Origin: Caldimicrobium thiodismutans
GTDB taxonomy: Bacteria; Desulfobacterota; Thermodesulfobacteria; Thermodesulfobacteriales; Thermodesulfobacteriaceae
Assembly: GCA_002877875.1 (NCBI GenBank)
Contig: PNIE01000029.1
Location: forward strand, 1 to 37,929
Direction of reading: 5' to 3'
DNA: 37,929 nucleotides
Shown here: piece after piece, positions 35,796 to 37,929 of the stretch
How the letters are laid out: each line of letters begins with the position of its first letter
Position numbering within the stretch: the stretch's first letter is position 1
Made by a program: the position numbers and the translations under genes
The notes under the pieces: generated by a model
The model's input: only the letters and a program-made list of their open reading frames with translations
Databases searched by the model: none
Told to the model about the DNA's origin: nothing

Positions 35796-37049
35796 CTACC
35801 CCTCCTTTACTTTCTTTTTACTATTAAAAATTAAGATGGGTCTCTCTTTTTTCAAGACAACGTCCTTGGTAATCACACATTCCTTAACGTCTCTTAAGGA
35901 GGGAATTTCAAACATAACATCTACCATTATCTCCTCAATAATAGCCCTCAATCCCCTTGCCCCAGTTTTTCTCTTGTAAGCCTCTTCAGCTATAGCCCTT
36001 AAAGCCTCTTCTGTAAATTTAAGTTCCACTCCTTCCATCTCCATCAACTTCTGGTATTGCTTCATTATAGAATTTTTGGGCTCAACAAGGACCCTAACTA
36101 AATCATCCACTGTTAACTCATCAAGGGTAGCAACTACAGGGAGTCTTCCCACAAATTCAGGAATAAAGCCAAATTTGATAAGGTCTTCCGGTTGAACTTG
36201 AGAAAGAATTTCTCCTAAAGTTAGTTCCTTGGTCTTTTTGATTTCTGCCCCAAATCCTATAGAGCCCTTTCCAAGTCTTTTCTTAATTATTTCTTCTAGC
36301 CCAACAAAGGCCCCTCCGCATATAAAAAGAATATTAGAGGTATCAAGGCGAATGTATTCCTGCTGAGGGTGTTTTCTTCCTCCTTTAGGGGGAATGTTAG
36401 CTATAGTACCCTCAAGAATCTTTAGAAGGGCCTGTTGAACCCCTTCTCCTGAGACATCCCTCGTAATAGATGGAGAATCACTTTTTCTTGCAATTTTGTC
36501 TATTTCATCGATATAAACTATACCTTTTTGGGCAAGTTCAATATCAAAATTGGCTGCCTGAAGGAGATAGAGAAGAATGTTTTCTACATCTTCTCCCACA
36601 TACCCTGCTTCAGTAAGGGGAGTTGCATCAGCGATGGTAAAAGGGACCTTTAGAAATCTTGCTAAAGTCTGAGCAAGAAGGGTCTTTCCTGATCCCGTTG
36701 GCCCTATAAGAAGAATATTAGTCTTCTGAATCTCAACTTCGTTCTTTTTTTTGGTAAACCTTTTTTCCCACTCAATTCTTTTGTAATGATTATATACCGC
36801 AACAGAAAGAATCTTTTTAGCCCGCTCCTGGCCAATAACATACTGATCCAAATAAGCCTTTACGTCTTTCGGTTTAGGTAAGGATACTTCCTCCTGGGAC
36901 TGATTTAGTTTCTCATATTCCTCCTCAAGAATTTCATTACAGAGTTCTACACACTCATTGCAAATATAAGCTGAAGAGCCTGCAATAAGTTTTATTACCT
37001 CACTCTGAGTTTTACCGCAAAAGGAACATCTTAGCTCTTTTTCTTTCAT
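35796..37049 (-). CDS. clpX: ClpX unfoldase
   Basis: A 417-residue AAA+ unfoldase that feeds substrates to ClpP. It has an N-terminal C4 zinc-binding domain (C8, C11, C30, C33: CSFC and CNEC), Walker A GPTGSGKT (about 116-123), the pore loop GYVGED, Walker [15 protein letters not shown], and the IGF loop (GSIGFGAE, about 269) that docks into ClpP. It starts one base after the clpP stop, consistent with coupled synthesis. Confidence 0.98.
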   Translation of the reverse strand: MKEKELRCSFCGKTQSEVIKLIAGSSAYICNECVELCNEILEEEYEKLNQSQEEVSLPKPKDVKAYLDQYVIGQERAKKILSVAVYNHYKRIEWEKRFTKKKNEVEIQKTNILLIGPTGSGKTLLAQTLARFLKVPFTIADATPLTEAGYVGEDVENILLYLLQAANFDIELAQKGIVYIDEIDKIARKSDSPSITRDVSGEGVQQALLKILEGTIANIPPKGGRKHPQQEYIRLDTSNILFICGGAFVGLEEIIKKRLGKGSIGFGAEIKKTKELTLGEILSQVQPEDLIKFGFIPEFVGRLPVVATLDELTVDDLVRVLVEPKNSIMKQYQKLMEMEGVELKFTEEALRAIAEEAYKRKTGARGLRAIIEEIMVDVMFEIPSLRDVKECVITKDVVLKKERPILIFNSKKKVKEG

Positions 37050-37050
37050 A

Positions 37051-37644
37051 CTACTTTACCTCTCTTTTTTCTAAAATTTTATCTATAATACCATAAGAAA
37101 GGGCTTCCTCAGCAGACATATAGAAATCTCTTTCAGTGTCTTTGCTAATCTTTTCCTTGTCCTGTCCCGTATGTTTAGAGAGAATATCATTAAGAATCTC
37201 TCTTAGTCTTAAAATTTCTTTAGCCTGGATTTCAACCTCTGTAGCTTGTCCTTGAAAGGCTCCAATAGGTTGATGCAACATAATTCTTGAATGTTTTAGG
37301 GCATATCTCTTTCCTTTAGCACCTGCTGCCAGAAGAACCGCTGCCATACTTGCTGCCTGGCCAACACAAATAGTGCACACATCAGGTTTTATGTATTGCA
37401 TAGTATCATAAATGGCAAGCCCCGCAGTAACTAATCCACCAGGAGAATTGATATAAAGCATTATATCTTTATCTGGATCTTCTGCCTCAAGAAATAAAAG
37501 CTGAGCAATCACAAGATTAGCTATATGTTCATCAATAGCTGTCCCAAGAAAAATAATCCTCTCCTTTAAAAGCCTTGAGTAAATATCGTATGCTCGTTCG
37601 GTTCTGCCTGTCTGTTCGATTACAATAGGTACATAAAAACTCAT
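37051..37644 (-). CDS. clpP: ClpP protease subunit
   Basis: A 197-residue serine protease forming a double seven-membered ring. The catalytic Ser is in [19 protein letters not shown] (Ser near 98), the His in [20 protein letters not shown] (about 123) and the Asp in the C-terminal third ([14 protein letters not shown]). N-terminal [34 protein letters not shown] matches the canonical processed form with little or no propeptide. Directly downstream of the trigger factor gene (3-base gap). Confidence 0.98.
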   Translation of the reverse strand: MSFYVPIVIEQTGRTERAYDIYSRLLKERIIFLGTAIDEHIANLVIAQLLFLEAEDPDKDIMLYINSPGGLVTAGLAIYDTMQYIKPDVCTICVGQAASMAAVLLAAGAKGKRYALKHSRIMLHQPIGAFQGQATEVEIQAKEILRLREILNDILSKHTGQDKEKISKDTERDFYMSAEEALSYGIIDKILEKREVK

Positions 37645-37647
37645 CTT

Positions 37648-37929
37648 TTAATTCTCCTTATAAATAGGTTTAGAATTTTCCACCAAAAATTTCATTACTC
37701 TCTCAGCAAGCATCTTTGGTAAAATATTATAGTAAACAATACGGCTTGCTTCTTCAAGAGAAACTTGAAGCCCTCGCTGAATGGTCTCAATTTGTTTACG
37801 AATCTCTTCCTCTTCAATTTCAATGCCCTCTATTTCAGCTATTTTTTCAAGCAAAATCTCTTCTTTGGCCAGTTTCTGAGCAGAGGGATATAATCTTTCT
37901 TTCAATTTTTCAAAGGAAAGTTGCATTTT
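37648..37929 (-). CDS. tig: Trigger factor, C-terminal part (partial)
   Basis: The last ~93 codons of a gene entering from the right edge on the minus strand; the ATG near 37926 is internal. The helical peptide (EKLKERLYPSAQKLAKEEILLEKIAEIEGIEIEEEEIRKQIE...) matches the C-terminal chaperone arm of trigger factor, which carries LxxxAxxxVKxxLLLxxIAxxEgIxVxdeEv. Trigger factor binds nascent chains at the ribosome exit. The order tig-clpP-clpX-lon is conserved across many bacteria and supports the call. Confidence 0.88.
   Translation of the reverse strand, partial: KMQLSFEKLKERLYPSAQKLAKEEILLEKIAEIEGIEIEEEEIRKQIETIQRGLQVSLEEASRIVYYNILPKMLAERVMKFLVENSKPIYKEN

Noticed and set aside
1-37929. CRISPR arrays, insertion sequences, prophage genes or rRNA
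   Set aside because: No regularly spaced repeats, transposase or phage-like frames, or rRNA sequence were seen; the window is housekeeping chromosome.

Overview
The window is A+T-rich chromosomal DNA from a motile, Gram-negative, probably thermophilic anaerobe. The gene content points to the Thermodesulfobacteria (Thermodesulfobacterium or Caldimicrobium type). The clues are two sigma-54 activators next to flagellar genes, an MCE/Mla lipid-transport operon, a DUF39 homocysteine-synthesis protein, a periplasmic multihaem cytochrome c and a double-length UvrA. The taxon is an inference from content; no rRNA is present.

Layout. 1-939 (+): the end of purQ, then tatC. 893-11870 (-): a flagellar basal-body operon in the order sigma-54 activator, TPR protein, second sigma-54 activator with a degenerate receiver, flgB, flgC, fliE, fliF, fliG, fliH, fliI, fliJ and a MotE-like protein. 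11935-16151 (-): ilvD followed by mlaE, mlaF and mlaD. 16274-24070 (+): nfu, rpoZ, dnaJ, moaC, dksA and a 1742-residue UvrA containing two complete UvrA copies. 24146-26017 (+): a CBS-pair protein and a DUF39 protein. 26056-26520 (-): slyD, with a long hairpin in its probable 5' leader. 26650-29974 (-): rimP, nusA, ylxR, a TIGR01777 epimerase and ispF. 30380-31855 (+): tRNA-Asn and rho. 31901-33181 (-): a pentahaem cytochrome c gene interrupted by one in-frame UGA. 33353-37929 (-): the operon tig (partial), clpP, clpX, lon.

Most genes are tightly packed, with overlaps of 1-11 bases and translational coupling. Several TTG or GTG starts are used (fliJ, the motE-like gene, uvrA, ylxR). Good sigma-70-type promoters (TTGACA with a 16-17 base spacer) lie before ilvD, rimP, the tRNA and the first sigma-54 activator, and a near match lies before the cytochrome. 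Strong hairpin terminators follow slyD/DUF39, rho/cytochrome and lon.

The most striking observation is the cytochrome. Its reading frame continues intact for 118 codons beyond a UGA, and a stem-loop of bacterial SECIS type begins just after that UGA. This makes it a candidate selenocysteine-containing multihaem cytochrome. Other points for a second look are the duplicated UvrA, a TatC lacking the residues known to read twin-arginine signals, the structured slyD leader, and an activator gene whose promoter leaves almost no 5' leader.
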